From Rhodococcus pyridinivorans (GTDB taxonomy: Bacteria > Actinomycetota > Actinomycetes > Mycobacteriales > Mycobacteriaceae), in NCBI RefSeq assembly GCF_900105195.1, contig NZ_FNRX01000003.1:34001-98000 (forward strand): a stretch of 64,000 nt of DNA, in the 5' to 3' direction. The notes beneath the pieces are model-generated. The model saw only the letters and a list, made by a program, of their open reading frames with translations. It did not search any database and was not told where the DNA came from. Shown piece by piece: positions 16,560 to 26,058 of this stretch. Position 1 is the stretch's first letter, and every line of letters starts with the position of its first letter. Both the position numbers and the translations under genes were made by a program.

Positions 16560-17984
16560 ATGTTTGACGAACGCCAATTTTACATCAACGGAAAATGGGT
16601 TGATTCCCACTCGAATCGGACGCTGGACGTTGTCAACCCGGCGACAACGAAGCCGTTCGCCACCATCACATTAGGTGACGAGCGCGATGTCGACGCCGCA
16701 GTCGCCGCCGCTCGTTCCGCGTTCACGGACTTCGCGGAAACCTCGCGAGACGAGCGAATCGCACTTCTCGAAGCAGTAATCCACGCCTATGAGCAGCGCA
16801 GCGATGAGCTCGCCGATGTTCTCCGGCAGGAGATGGGCGCTCCTGTCCAGCTGTGCAAGAACGCACAGGTTCCATCCGGTCGAGGTCACCTCGAGGCTGC
16901 GCTGCGCGCCCTGAAAGAGTTCGATTTCGAAGAACGCGTGGGTTCGACGACCGTCTATCACGAACCCATCGGTGTCTGCGCCCTGATCACGCCATGGAAT
17001 TGGCCACTGAACCAGATTGCCGCCAAGGTTGCACCGGCGCTGGCGGCAGGCTGCAGCATGATCTTGAAACCGTCCGAGATTGCGCCGCTCAGCGCCATGG
17101 TGTTCGCGCGAGTCATGGAAGATGCAGGGGTCCCCGCCGGTGTCTTCAATCTCGTCAACGGTGATGGCCCCGTTGTCGGAAATGCCCTGTCCAGCCACCC
17201 TGACGTCGATATGGTGTCGTTCACCGGGTCCACGCGTGCCGGCATTGAAGTCGCACGCAATGCCGCCGCTACGGTCAAGCGAGTGTCCCAGGAGCTCGGC
17301 GGTAAATCGGCGAACATCGTACTCGACGACGCCGACCTGGAAACCACAATTCGCCGGGATGTCCAAGCGATGTACAGCAATTCCGGGCAATCATGCAATG
17401 CCGGTTCTCGAATGCTCGTACCGTCTGCGCTCCTGAACGAGGTAGTGACGATTGCGCGAACAGCCACCGATGAAGTGATCGTGGGAGACCCGGCAGATCC
17501 CGACACGATGGTCGGCCCGGTCGTGTCCGCCCAACAGTTCGACAAGGTGAACGATCTCATCAGGTCCGGGATCGAAGAGGGAGCGACGGTGATCGCGGGC
17601 GGGCCAGGCCGCCAGGAGGGACTCGACACAGGGTATTACGTGAAACCGACGGTGTTCAGTGATGTCACTCCAGCGATGCGCATCGCACGTGAGGAAATCT
17701 TCGGCCCTGTGCTCGTGATCATGCCTTACGACACCGTTGACGAAGCTGTTGCGATCGCGAATGATTCAGAGTACGGACTCTCGGGGATGGTCTCGTCCCG
17801 AAACCACGACCGCGCACGTAACGTGGCCCGACGACTACGGACGGGAATGGTTCACATCAATGGCGCCCCGCTCGACCAGAACGCTCCCTTCGGAGGCTAC
17901 AAGCAGTCGGGGAACGGTCGAGAGTTCGGGAAGTTCGGCATGCACGAGTTCCTGGAGATGAAATCCGTCTTCGACGAGGGCTGA
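16560..17984 (+). CDS. NAD(P)-dependent aldehyde dehydrogenase
   Basis: A 474-residue protein from ATG 16560, with GAAGGG nine bases upstream. Key motifs are PWNWPLNQIAAKVAPALAAGCSMILKPSEIAP (cofactor binding), FTGSTRAGIEVA, the general-base Glu in SQELGGKSANIVLDDAD, and the nucleophile in NSGQSCNAGSRM. It oxidises an aldehyde to the acid. The length is normal for the family. It probably handles the aldehyde produced by the alcohol dehydrogenase at 22.7-23.8 kb. The shared ATTGTTAA motif supports joint control with that gene. Confidence 0.94.
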   Translation: MFDERQFYINGKWVDSHSNRTLDVVNPATTKPFATITLGDERDVDAAVAAARSAFTDFAETSRDERIALLEAVIHAYEQRSDELADVLRQEMGAPVQLCKNAQVPSGRGHLEAALRALKEFDFEERVGSTTVYHEPIGVCALITPWNWPLNQIAAKVAPALAAGCSMILKPSEIAPLSAMVFARVMEDAGVPAGVFNLVNGDGPVVGNALSSHPDVDMVSFTGSTRAGIEVARNAAATVKRVSQELGGKSANIVLDDADLETTIRRDVQAMYSNSGQSCNAGSRMLVPSALLNEVVTIARTATDEVIVGDPADPDTMVGPVVSAQQFDKVNDLIRSGIEEGATVIAGGPGRQEGLDTGYYVKPTVFSDVTPAMRIAREEIFGPVLVIMPYDTVDEAVAIANDSEYGLSGMVSSRNHDRARNVARRLRTGMVHINGAPLDQNAPFGGYKQSGNGREFGKFGMHEFLEMKSVFDEG

Positions 17985-19136
17985 TCGAACTCTCGCGGGA
18001 GGCGGCGCAGTCACACGGACATTACTGCGCGCTTCACATTTGATCAAGGAGTCATCCCCGGCTGGACCTGCCGTTTGACGCGTCATCGGGGCGGTCCGAG
18101 GGTGGCAGGTTGCTTGCTCGGACGCCTGCCACCCTCGGTCACCATCCGAGTTCATGTGGCAATGACGGGACCGCTGGGCAGGGTCTCCCACTGGATGTGC
18201 AGTGAGCCACCGACTTCAACGACCTACGCCATGCGAGGTACCGCCAGCGCACTCGGAGCGCCCGTCACGACTTCCTTCCGAAGCAGACGAGCCGAAGCCC
18301 TTCGCAACGGCAGCCTTCCGACAACTGGGGGTCGCAACGTGCCCGCAATCACCACATTCACCCAGACGTCCTGCCCATCAACGCCTCCGTCATCGGGTGT
18401 TACGGCTACCGGTTGAATCCGCCCTGTACGTCGGAGTCTGCATGAGGCACGCATCCAGCAAGCGGATCGCGTCCGGCAGCCGAACACTGTGTGACCTGAT
18501 ACGTATCGGGAGCCGGCCGCGCGCGCAGCCGGTAGCTACCACGAGTGAGCGATCTTTGGCTACCCCGCGCATCATGGCCACCGGAATCGGGTCCGCAGTA
18601 GAGCTCGCCCGCGAGCGGGGGTCTTCCCGGAACATGCCCTCGCGCACAACTACCCCGCAGATCGGAGGCCCGGTCCTCATTCTTCGGCTCGACCCACCGG
18701 ACCTTGGCGCATGAAAGAGGGTTTGATGCTGTCCTGGAAATCGGCTACCGCTTTCCAGGACAGCAAGCAAAATTCACTGGGCGAAACAATCCGCGGCTAC
18801 CTGCTCCAGATGCCGGCCTGGTTCGCGGGCGCGGGTCACTCGAACGACGTCGCGGTACTCGGTGGATAAGGCTGCGCCATGGTGCACATCCTTCGCGGCG
18901 CCCAGGACACCACAGATCGGCTGCTACGTACCCTGCAGCGGTCCCGAACTTCGCGAGGGCCGCTGCCCCATAGACGACGAGGACCTCGAAGTCGTTGTCC
19001 CGATGCGCAATTCGTCGGCGACTACTCGACGCAAGCGATAGCGGATCGTTTTACTCTCCACGCCAGGAAGGCCTCGTCGGGCGCGACACCATTTGCCTCG
19101 ATAGCTGCAAGCGACCGAATATCAAGGCCTCGGACG
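17985..19136. other. Long gap with two strong hairpins and no recognised gene
   Basis: Over 1.1 kb has no frame I would accept as a gene. A perfect 14-bp stem (CCGAGGGTGGCAGG, 18096-18109 with 18125-18138) probably terminates the aldehyde dehydrogenase transcript. A second inverted repeat, GCTGTCCTGGAAA with an 11-base loop, lies at 18728-18764. The stretch may be a decayed gene or a junction between two originally separate parts of the island. Confidence 0.5.
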
Positions 19137-19841
19137 CTACAGCTCTGTCTCCGGCGCGCGAGCAAGCTCTTGCGCCAACTGTTCGCCGTGGTCGAGCACA
19201 TGCCGGATTGCGAGCTGCTCGGCAAGGTCCGGGTCACCTGCTGCGATGGCATCGAAGATTGCAGCGTGTTCGCTGATTATCGTTTCGGAGGAGGCCATGA
19301 GATTGGTTGCACGAACGTACCGAAGGACCACGCTTTTGAGTCGGTCATACTCGCCCTCGAGTCGCGCGTTGCCGGACATCCGTACCACCTGACAATGGAA
19401 AGCCATGTCCATGTCCGCGAGCCTGCGCACGTCTGTCCTCTCCCTCGCGGCGAGCACGAGGTCCAACAGGGCCGCCTTCAACGCCACTACACCGTCGTCT
19501 GTGACGTTCAGTGCAGCGTGACGAGCAGCAAGACCATCGAGTGCGCTACGCAGGTTGTACACGTCACGTGCATCCGCCGCGGACAACTCGGCGACACGCC
19601 AGCCGGAGTATGCCTCTCGTACGACGAGTCCCTCAGACGCAAGGTGCAGGAGCGCGGTGCGCATTGTCGAGCGGGACAGTTCAGTGCCCTCGGCCAGGGC
19701 GTTTTCGGTCAATCGAGCACCCGGTGTATATCCCCCGTCGACGATGGCGTCGCGGAGCCAGTCTGCCGCCTGCCGGTCGGAGCTCTTACGTCGCGGCATG
19801 CTCTTCGTAGGGATCGATCCCGCGCGGTCGACCTGCGTCAT
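19137..19841 (-). CDS. GntR-family regulator, FCD subfamily (second of two)
   Basis: A 234-residue protein from ATG 19841. The winged helix is at residues 18-80 (DRQAADWLRDAIVDGGYTPGARLTENALAEGTELSRSTMRTALLHLASEGLV), followed by an FCD domain with MAFHCQVVRMSGNARL and EHAAIFDAIAAGDPDLAEQLAIRHV. It starts 17 bp downstream of the MFS gene 19858-21123 and is probably in its operon. It differs clearly from the regulator at 11.6 kb. A TGTTAATT motif next to its start and three similar motifs elsewhere suggest that it controls the right half of the island and itself. Confidence 0.9.
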   Translation of the reverse strand: MTQVDRAGSIPTKSMPRRKSSDRQAADWLRDAIVDGGYTPGARLTENALAEGTELSRSTMRTALLHLASEGLVVREAYSGWRVAELSAADARDVYNLRSALDGLAARHAALNVTDDGVVALKAALLDLVLAARERTDVRRLADMDMAFHCQVVRMSGNARLEGEYDRLKSVVLRYVRATNLMASSETIISEHAAIFDAIAAGDPDLAEQLAIRHVLDHGEQLAQELARAPETEL

Positions 19842-19857
19842 CGTGCACCTTCCGCTG

Positions 19858-21123
19858 TTAATTCTCGAGTATAAGATTATCAGCCGGGGTCTCCCGGACA
19901 CCAGAGTGCGATCGGGTGTCGGCACCCCGGATTCTCCGAAGTATGAGCATGGCCGGCGCACCGACTATCGGCCCAAGGGCAAGTATCAGGAATGCAAACC
20001 TCCAGCCGACAGCGTCGGCTATCACCGGCACGAGCTGAATAGAGCCCACGGTAAGCATGAAGCCGATCGCTGTTTGTGTTGTCAAGGCCGTGCCCACATA
20101 ACGAGGGTCGACCTGTTCGCTGAGACTTGTCGAGAAGACACCGGAATCCGCGATGACCGACGATCCCCAGACGAGAAGAAAGATCACCAGGACAATCCAC
20201 GGAGCACCGAAGACAACAGGCGAGAGCAGACAACACAGGCCGCTGATCGCCAGTGCCGTGAATGCCGAGATGGGTCTGCCGAACCGGTCCGACGCCCAGC
20301 CACCTAAGAGACAGCCTGCGATTCCGGCGATACCGATGGATACGAATGCGGTGATACTGGACATCGGACTTGCCCCTGCAGAAGTGTGCTGCTGGCTGGC
20401 GAGGATGAATGCCGGCATCCAGGTCCACAGTGCGTACAGCTCCCACATATGGCCGAAGTAGCCGATGTTTGCCAGCCGTGGCCCTCGTTCCAAGAACATG
20501 GCCAGGGCGTATCGGGGATTGGGACGCGGCATCGTGCTGTTGACGTATGGACCCGATTTGATCAAGGTGATGGCGAGCAGTCCGCCGGCTGCGCAGAGCA
20601 GGGCGGCGATTGTCATCACCGATCGCCAGGGTATGGAGCCGAGACCACCGATCAGGTGCGGTAGTGCGGTACCTAGTGTCAAGGCACCCAGCAGAATTCC
20701 GAACGCACGACCGCGCTCCGACGGTCGTGCCCATGAGGCTGTGACCTTCATGCCGACCGGGTACACACCCGCCAGACATACCCCGGTCGCGAACCGTAGC
20801 GGGATCGCGGCACTGAGACTGTCGACCGTGACCGCGAACAGCAGCGTGATCCCGGCGGCCAGGAACGCGCTTGCCCCGAGAACCAATTGCGGGCGAACCC
20901 GGTCGGCAAGATTGAGAAGTGTCGAGCCGATCGCGCCGACGACGAATCCGACCTGCACAGATGCGGTCAACCAGACCGCCTCTCCCGAACCGATACCCCA
21001 CTCGCTGCGAAGACTCGGCACAACTGCTGTCGCCGAGAACCAGACACTCAAACTCAAGACCTGGATCACTGCGATGAGCGCGCGCTGGCGTACACCTTGA
21101 TTCCATCGTCGTATTGACCTCAT
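19858..21123 (-). CDS. MFS transporter (first)
   Basis: A 421-residue protein with about 12 predicted hydrophobic helices. It begins SIRRWNQGVRQRALIAVIQVLSLSVWFSATAVVPSLRSEWGI and has the loop-2/3-type segment FATGVCLAGVYPVGMKVTASWARPSERGRAFGIL. This resembles the NarK/CynX-like or general MFS groups rather than sugar porters. It lies upstream of, and likely in one transcript with, the second gntR. It may import the pathway substrate or export an intermediate; the substrate cannot be told from sequence. Confidence 0.87.
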   Translation of the reverse strand: MRSIRRWNQGVRQRALIAVIQVLSLSVWFSATAVVPSLRSEWGIGSGEAVWLTASVQVGFVVGAIGSTLLNLADRVRPQLVLGASAFLAAGITLLFAVTVDSLSAAIPLRFATGVCLAGVYPVGMKVTASWARPSERGRAFGILLGALTLGTALPHLIGGLGSIPWRSVMTIAALLCAAGGLLAITLIKSGPYVNSTMPRPNPRYALAMFLERGPRLANIGYFGHMWELYALWTWMPAFILASQQHTSAGASPMSSITAFVSIGIAGIAGCLLGGWASDRFGRPISAFTALAISGLCCLLSPVVFGAPWIVLVIFLLVWGSSVIADSGVFSTSLSEQVDPRYVGTALTTQTAIGFMLTVGSIQLVPVIADAVGWRFAFLILALGPIVGAPAMLILRRIRGADTRSHSGVRETPADNLILEN

Positions 21124-21150
21124 CGTGGCTTAAGACCTCTCGACATCCGT

Positions 21151-21182
21151 CAGTCCCGGCGACCGACCGGTCGCCGGGACTG
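21151..21182 (-). terminator. Terminator between the two MFS genes
   Basis: Perfect 14-bp stem CAGTCCCGGCGACC with a four-base loop. It lies 34 bp past the stop of the MFS gene at 21216-22616 and just ahead of the next MFS gene, so the two transporters are probably transcribed separately. Confidence 0.78.
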
Positions 21183-21215
21183 AGGTACAGCTGTGGGGCG
21201 GCATGGTGTGTTGCC

Positions 21216-22616
21216 CTAGTGGACTGGTGTCGGAACGAGGTCCTCGCTTGTGTCGTCGGCCTCCAGATCCTTCTCCGGATCCCAGCGAATGAGGGTTGCC
21301 ACTGCAAGACCAACCAAGGGGACAAGTGCCGTCGCCAGGATGGCACCGCCTTCACCCAACGTCTCCTGCAGGAACGGGAATACGAACAGCCCCGTTGCAG
21401 CGCCGATGTTGCATGCTGTCGTGGCGAATCCCATTCCGAGCCCCCGCAAGTGGCTGGGGAAAGCCAACGCCGAGAAGGCAGCCCCACCGGATGCTGCCAG
21501 CGTGGAGTGAAACAGGATGAACATCGTCGGGAGTCCGATTGCTGCCCACAGTGGCAGATTATCGAAGGCCAATCCAAAGACGATGAGGACCGCTGCACAG
21601 CAAGCGAAACCGATGCGAACGGCACGACGAATGCCCAGTACTTTGTAGCAACCGGCGGCGGCGAAACCACCGGCAATACCGACGGCATTGAACACTGCAG
21701 CGCCAAGTGTTGCTGCTTCGAAACTTTCGCCGAACAACCGGAAGGCGATGATGGGCAGGTACCACCCGACCGCATAGTACTGCAACGCCTGAGCCGCAAA
21801 GGTGACCGTCGAGAGAGTCGTTCGTCCCAAATAGGGTGGGCTGAACAGCTCGCGGGTACCGCGAATGAACCCGGGAGCCTGAATGGCAGGACCGTCCCCT
21901 GCAGATTTTCCCTCCACCGCGACTGCATCGGTGTGGTACACGATCTTGAGTGCTTTCACGGACTCGACATATCTGCCCTTGGAGGCTAGCCACCGTGGGG
22001 ATTCGGGCAGAAGTAGGAACTGCAGCACGGCCAACAGTGCAGCGATGATTGCGCCGGTTCCAAGTAGGTAGCGCCAAATATCGAGCCCGACGTCCATCTG
22101 GTAGATCAGGAAAGCGATGAGGAGATTGGCAGTCGTCGCGACGTACCATACCCCTTGCCAGCGGCTGAGTTTACGTTGATGGCGACGCGGTAGGAACTCA
22201 GCGATGTAGGCCAGAACGACTCCGAAGTCCATTGCCCAGGCGATGCCGGCGAGAAGTCGGCTGGCGAGGAGTATCTCGAAGTTGGGCGCGGCGAGCCCTA
22301 TCACCATGGATGCGCAGGCGATGACCTTCGCGCTGATCAAGATGGGAATGCGGCCGAAACGATCCGCAAGCGAGCCGGCGAGCGGGCACAGCAGGACTGC
22401 AAGCACCATGTAGGTGCTGGTGATGATGGAGACCTCGGTGGTCGACAATTGGAGCTGCTCGGTCAACGGCGCAAGCCCCGTGGCCAGGGCAGCTCCCGAG
22501 TACGCCTCGAAGAAGACGCCGCCCAGGCCGAGGATCCAGATCCACTTCATTCTGCTCGTGCTGCGACCATTGTCGATTGCACGGTACACATCATTTTCGG
22601 ATGCGATTGATTGCAT
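21216..22616 (-). CDS. MFS transporter (second; metabolite:H+ or sugar-porter type)
   Basis: A 466-residue, 12-helix transporter. It carries the MFS loop motif GSLADRFGRIPILISAK, the helix-4 signature RLLAGIAWAMDFGVVLAYIAEFLPRRHQRKLSRWQGVWYVA and PESPRWLASKGRYVESVKAL, typical of the sugar/aromatic acid:H+ symporters. ATG 22616 has no obvious strong ribosome site; internal ATGs around 22551 are also possible. It is likely the main uptake system of the island. A strong hairpin follows. Confidence 0.88.
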   Translation of the reverse strand: MQSIASENDVYRAIDNGRSTSRMKWIWILGLGGVFFEAYSGAALATGLAPLTEQLQLSTTEVSIITSTYMVLAVLLCPLAGSLADRFGRIPILISAKVIACASMVIGLAAPNFEILLASRLLAGIAWAMDFGVVLAYIAEFLPRRHQRKLSRWQGVWYVATTANLLIAFLIYQMDVGLDIWRYLLGTGAIIAALLAVLQFLLLPESPRWLASKGRYVESVKALKIVYHTDAVAVEGKSAGDGPAIQAPGFIRGTRELFSPPYLGRTTLSTVTFAAQALQYYAVGWYLPIIAFRLFGESFEAATLGAAVFNAVGIAGGFAAAGCYKVLGIRRAVRIGFACCAAVLIVFGLAFDNLPLWAAIGLPTMFILFHSTLAASGGAAFSALAFPSHLRGLGMGFATTACNIGAATGLFVFPFLQETLGEGGAILATALVPLVGLAVATLIRWDPEKDLEADDTSEDLVPTPVH

Positions 22617-22689
22617 GGTTTACCCGTTGCTTCCGGTGAGATTGCCGCCAGCCGCCACCGGGAAGGTGTGGTCGACGTGGGGAGGCGTA

Positions 22690-23814
22690 TCAGAGGTCGT
22701 ACTTGATGATTCCGCGAATGACCTTGCCCGCGTGCATATCCGCATAGGCCTCGTTGATTTCATCCAACGAGTACGTGTTGGTGACGAGCTCATCGAGCTT
22801 GAGCGTGCCGTCCATGTAGTAGTCAAGAAGCTTGGGAATGGCCGTCCGCGCATTGGATGATCCGAACAAGGTACCTACCAGCCGCTTTTCGTAGGTGCCG
22901 AAGGTGAACAGATCCAAGGTCACCTCAGTCTGGCTTGCTGGCGCCACGGCGGTCTCTACCAGGGTCCCCCGCTTGCCGACCAGGCCCATCGCCGCATTGA
23001 TGATGCCGCCTTCAGCGAGTCCCGTGGTCAAGATGACCTTCTCGGCCATCAGGCCCCACGTCAGCTCGTTCACCAGCGAGTATGCTTCTTCGATGCTCGA
23101 TGCGGTGTGGGTCGCCCCGAACTGATACGCGTGCTCCAACTTCCACGACACTGTGTCGACCGCAATGATCCGCCTCGCACCTGCCATGCGGGCACCCTGG
23201 ACTGCATTCATTCCGACACCCCCGACACCGATGACAACCACAGTGTCGCCGGCCTGGGTCTGCGCCGCATTGACAGCCGAACCCCAACCGGTCGTGACGC
23301 CGCAGCCCACCAACGCAGCTACCTCGAGTGGAACGTCGTCGCGAATCTTGACTGCCGATGCTTCGTGGACAAGGGCGTAGGGACTGAACGTTCCCAGCAT
23401 GCACATGGTGCCGATGCCCACGCCGCGGGCGTGGATGTGCGGCTTGAGGTCGCTGAGCTCGACTCCCGTCAGATTGTGTTGTCCCATCTCGCACAGGTTC
23501 GAATGGCCGTCCACGCACGGAGCGCATCGTCCGCATGCGGGGATGAAAGCCAAGACCACATGGTCGCCCGGTTTGAGATGTGTCACCGCTGAACCGACCT
23601 TCTCCACGACACCAGCACCTTCGTGGCCGCCGAGAGTGGGTCCGAGACCCTCGTGGTAGACCGGCCCGTCAATGTGGTCGTCCGAGTGACACAGGCCTGA
23701 CGCGGCGAGCTTGACGAGCACTTCCGTAGATTGAGGATCGTCGATCTCGATCTCCTCGACGCTCCATCCTTCGCGGGCGCCCGGCTTCCAGCAGATTGCA
23801 CCTTGAGTTTTCAT
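22690..23814 (-). CDS. Zinc-dependent alcohol dehydrogenase, NDMA-dependent type
   Basis: A 374-residue MDR-family dehydrogenase. The N-terminus MKTQGAICWKPGAREGWSVEEIEIDDP is characteristic of the actinobacterial NDMA-dependent alcohol dehydrogenases. Catalytic zinc ligands are in CHSDDH and GGHEGAG, structural zinc cysteines in CGRCAPCVDGHSNLC, and the NAD fold motif is VIGVGGVGMNAVQGARMAGA. In this group the nicotinamide cofactor is bound tightly. It oxidises a primary alcohol to the aldehyde, pairing naturally with the aldehyde dehydrogenase at 16.6 kb. It is divergent from the dehydratase gene. Confidence 0.92.
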   Translation of the reverse strand: MKTQGAICWKPGAREGWSVEEIEIDDPQSTEVLVKLAASGLCHSDDHIDGPVYHEGLGPTLGGHEGAGVVEKVGSAVTHLKPGDHVVLAFIPACGRCAPCVDGHSNLCEMGQHNLTGVELSDLKPHIHARGVGIGTMCMLGTFSPYALVHEASAVKIRDDVPLEVAALVGCGVTTGWGSAVNAAQTQAGDTVVVIGVGGVGMNAVQGARMAGARRIIAVDTVSWKLEHAYQFGATHTASSIEEAYSLVNELTWGLMAEKVILTTGLAEGGIINAAMGLVGKRGTLVETAVAPASQTEVTLDLFTFGTYEKRLVGTLFGSSNARTAIPKLLDYYMDGTLKLDELVTNTYSLDEINEAYADMHAGKVIRGIIKYDL

Positions 23815-24199
23815 GAGGCCTCCACCTAGTTAAGGAATAACAATCGGTAGTGTTGCGTGACTCACATCTAGTTGTCAACGTCTGGACTCACTCGCACGCG
23901 GAGACAGCCCTTGGTAGCGCAGTCACTCTCAGTCCGCGCGCCCCAGGAGCGCCAAGAGTTCACGACCGTGCCAATCGGCGCTCCATGGAGCATTTCCTGC
24001 TATTACGTTGCGCTTCAACGTTGTACGGCCTCTTCATGTGCCAGTGGCTCGTGCTTCGCCCGGCTGGAATGCATCAACACGGGGAGAGAGCGCGCCTCGC
24101 GTGTTGCTCATGGAGCACCTGTCGAAGATCTCGACGAAATGCTTGCCTTCCCGCTGCGCATACGGCAGGGTGATGTTAACAATTAACTCGGAGGTCACG
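23815..24199. promoter_or_regulatory. Divergent control region, alcohol dehydrogenase and dehydratase
   Basis: A 385-bp intergenic region. Next to the dehydrogenase is GGAATAACAATCG (23834-23846). Next to the dehydratase is the palindrome GTTAA CAA TTAAC (24175-24187), which lies just upstream of its ribosome site. Both resemble the motif upstream of the aldehyde dehydrogenase. I see no gene in between. Confidence 0.55.
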
Positions 24200-25399
24200 A
24201 TGAAGATTCAGAATGTCGAGACACTGGCTTGTGATGCGGGCTGGCGCAACTACCACTTCCTGAAGATCACCACTGACGACGGCCTTGTCGGTTGGGCAGA
24301 ATTCGACGAGGCCTACGGTCCGCCCGGTTTGTCGACGGTGATCGAGCATTACGGGCGCCGTCTCGTCGGCAAAGACGCACTCTCGCACGAACAACACTAC
24401 GTGACTCTGGCGTCGACAGCCCGACCCGCGCCTCACGGCCTTACTGCAGAGGCGTTCGGTGCGATCGAGAATGCACTGCTCGATCTGAAGGCCCGCTCCC
24501 TCGGTGTGCCTGTCTACGAATTGCTCGGCGGTAAAGTGCGCGACAGCATTCCCATCTACTGGTCACACTGTGCTAGTTGGCGAATCAACCACCCCCAGTA
24601 CTATGAGCCGGCCATCACCGATCTGTCCGGTGTCCGCGCCGCTGGACAGGAAGCCCGAGATCGCGGCTTCAAGGCAGTCAAGACCAACCTGTTCTCCTAT
24701 CGTGAAGGCGCACCGAAGGCCTGGATGGCAGGATTCGGCGCGCCCTTCGAGCCCGGACTGAATATCGACGCGCCCTTGATCAGGGATGTGGTCAATCACT
24801 TGGAGGCGCTCAGGGATGGTGCCGGGCCAGATGTCGAAGTGCTCGTGGACTTCAACTTCAATGCACGGACCGAAGGATACCTGAAACTTCTTCGCGCCCT
24901 CGAAGACTTCGACCTCTTCTGGGTCGAACTCGATCTGTACAACCCGGAGGCGCTCGCACACATCCGGCAACAGTGCGGCCAGCCGGTGGCTTCATGCGAG
25001 ACACTGTTCGGCGTCCGGCAGTTCCTTCCGTATCTGCAACAGCAGTCGATCGATGTCGGAATCGTGGACGCGATCTGGAATGGAGCGTGGCAATCGATGA
25101 AGATCGCCTCGACTGCCGAGGCTTTCGACGTCAATGTTGCTCCGCATAATTTCTACAGCCATATGGCGACGATGATGAATGTGCACTTTGCGGCAGCAGT
25201 GCCCAATCTTCGGGTGATGGAGCACGATGTTGATCGGCTCGCCTGGGACGATGAAATCTTCGACTCGGCACCAAAGATTGTCGACTCGTCGATCGTGGTG
25301 TCGGACGCTCCGGGGTGGGGAATCGTACCCAATGAAGAAGCCATTCGCGCCCGTCCAGCGAAGGTCCAGACCGACTACCTCGGATTCAGCACAGACTAA
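24200..25399 (+). CDS. Enolase-superfamily (mandelate racemase/muconate-lactonizing type) acid-sugar dehydratase
   Basis: A 399-residue protein from ATG 24200, with CGGAGG seven bases upstream; the longer frame from 24008 has no ribosome site. The capping domain reads MKIQNVETLACDAGWRNYHFLKITTDDGLVGWAEFDEAYGP. The barrel contains GFKAVKTNLF (catalytic Lys strand), VLVDFNFN (metal Asp), FWVELDLYNPEAL (metal Glu) and ASCETLFGVRQF (metal Glu), with VAPHNFYSH near the end in the position of the His-Asp dyad. Such enzymes dehydrate aldonic or uronic acids to 2-keto-3-deoxy acids. The FAH-family enzyme of this island is a plausible later step. Exact substrate unknown. Confidence 0.88.
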   Translation: MKIQNVETLACDAGWRNYHFLKITTDDGLVGWAEFDEAYGPPGLSTVIEHYGRRLVGKDALSHEQHYVTLASTARPAPHGLTAEAFGAIENALLDLKARSLGVPVYELLGGKVRDSIPIYWSHCASWRINHPQYYEPAITDLSGVRAAGQEARDRGFKAVKTNLFSYREGAPKAWMAGFGAPFEPGLNIDAPLIRDVVNHLEALRDGAGPDVEVLVDFNFNARTEGYLKLLRALEDFDLFWVELDLYNPEALAHIRQQCGQPVASCETLFGVRQFLPYLQQQSIDVGIVDAIWNGAWQSMKIASTAEAFDVNVAPHNFYSHMATMMNVHFAAAVPNLRVMEHDVDRLAWDDEIFDSAPKIVDSSIVVSDAPGWGIVPNEEAIRARPAKVQTDYLGFSTD

Positions 25400-26058
25400 C
25401 GGCGCAGCAGACCAGATGCCGTGCACGATGCGCCATGTAGGTTCTCAGTCAATGTGGCCCTCAATGCGCTGACCCGTGGTTATCTATAGCCCGTTCCGGC
25501 CATTATCGACGTCGTCTCCCTCCGTTCAGACACGTGCGGCGGGACACTATTGCCTCGACCGGAGTGCATGTCGATTCGGCGGGTGACGGACTCAGGCATG
25601 GCTTTGGGGAAAACGACACGTTCGCTGAGACCGAAACGGAAGCGCACCAGCCCTACATCGATACCAGTATCGATGTAGGGCTTCTCGGCGTATGTGGCAC
25701 AGGCGGGACGAGACTGCTGCACGGATACGTGATGGTGAGCTGTCCACCGGCGATCATTTCACGACGGGGCGGACCCGCAATCGGGCATTTGCGTCCGGGC
25801 GAGCCCTGCCAGCGATTCCGACTGTTGGTCGGCATGAGGCGAAAACGTTCGTCCACCGGAATCGGCGCAGCACACGTACTGGTGATGCGGGCGAGGATGT
25901 TGTGGTCGCTTTGCGTTTCGAGGAGCGATACCGGGCAATCACGCTGCCGGGGAAACCACTTCGCGCCCTGGTCAGCGGTAGGGCTGGTGATGCGTGCCTC
26001 GTACATTCGGGTCCGCCGACCATCGGGAAGCCGAGCGGGACGCCTTCGACGACCCCTG
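25400..26058. other. Gap with a very strong palindromic hairpin
   Basis: No convincing gene. At 25649-25682 there is a perfect 16-bp inverted repeat (arm AGCCCTACATCGATAC) with only two bases between the arms. It may end transcription from the dehydratase gene, or be a protein-binding or recombination site at the edge of the island. Confidence 0.55.

Noticed and set aside
19880-21928. A 682-codon minus-strand frame spanning the gap between two transporter genes
   Set aside because: It overlaps both MFS genes in another phase, has Arg/Ser/Cys-rich composition and no family motifs.
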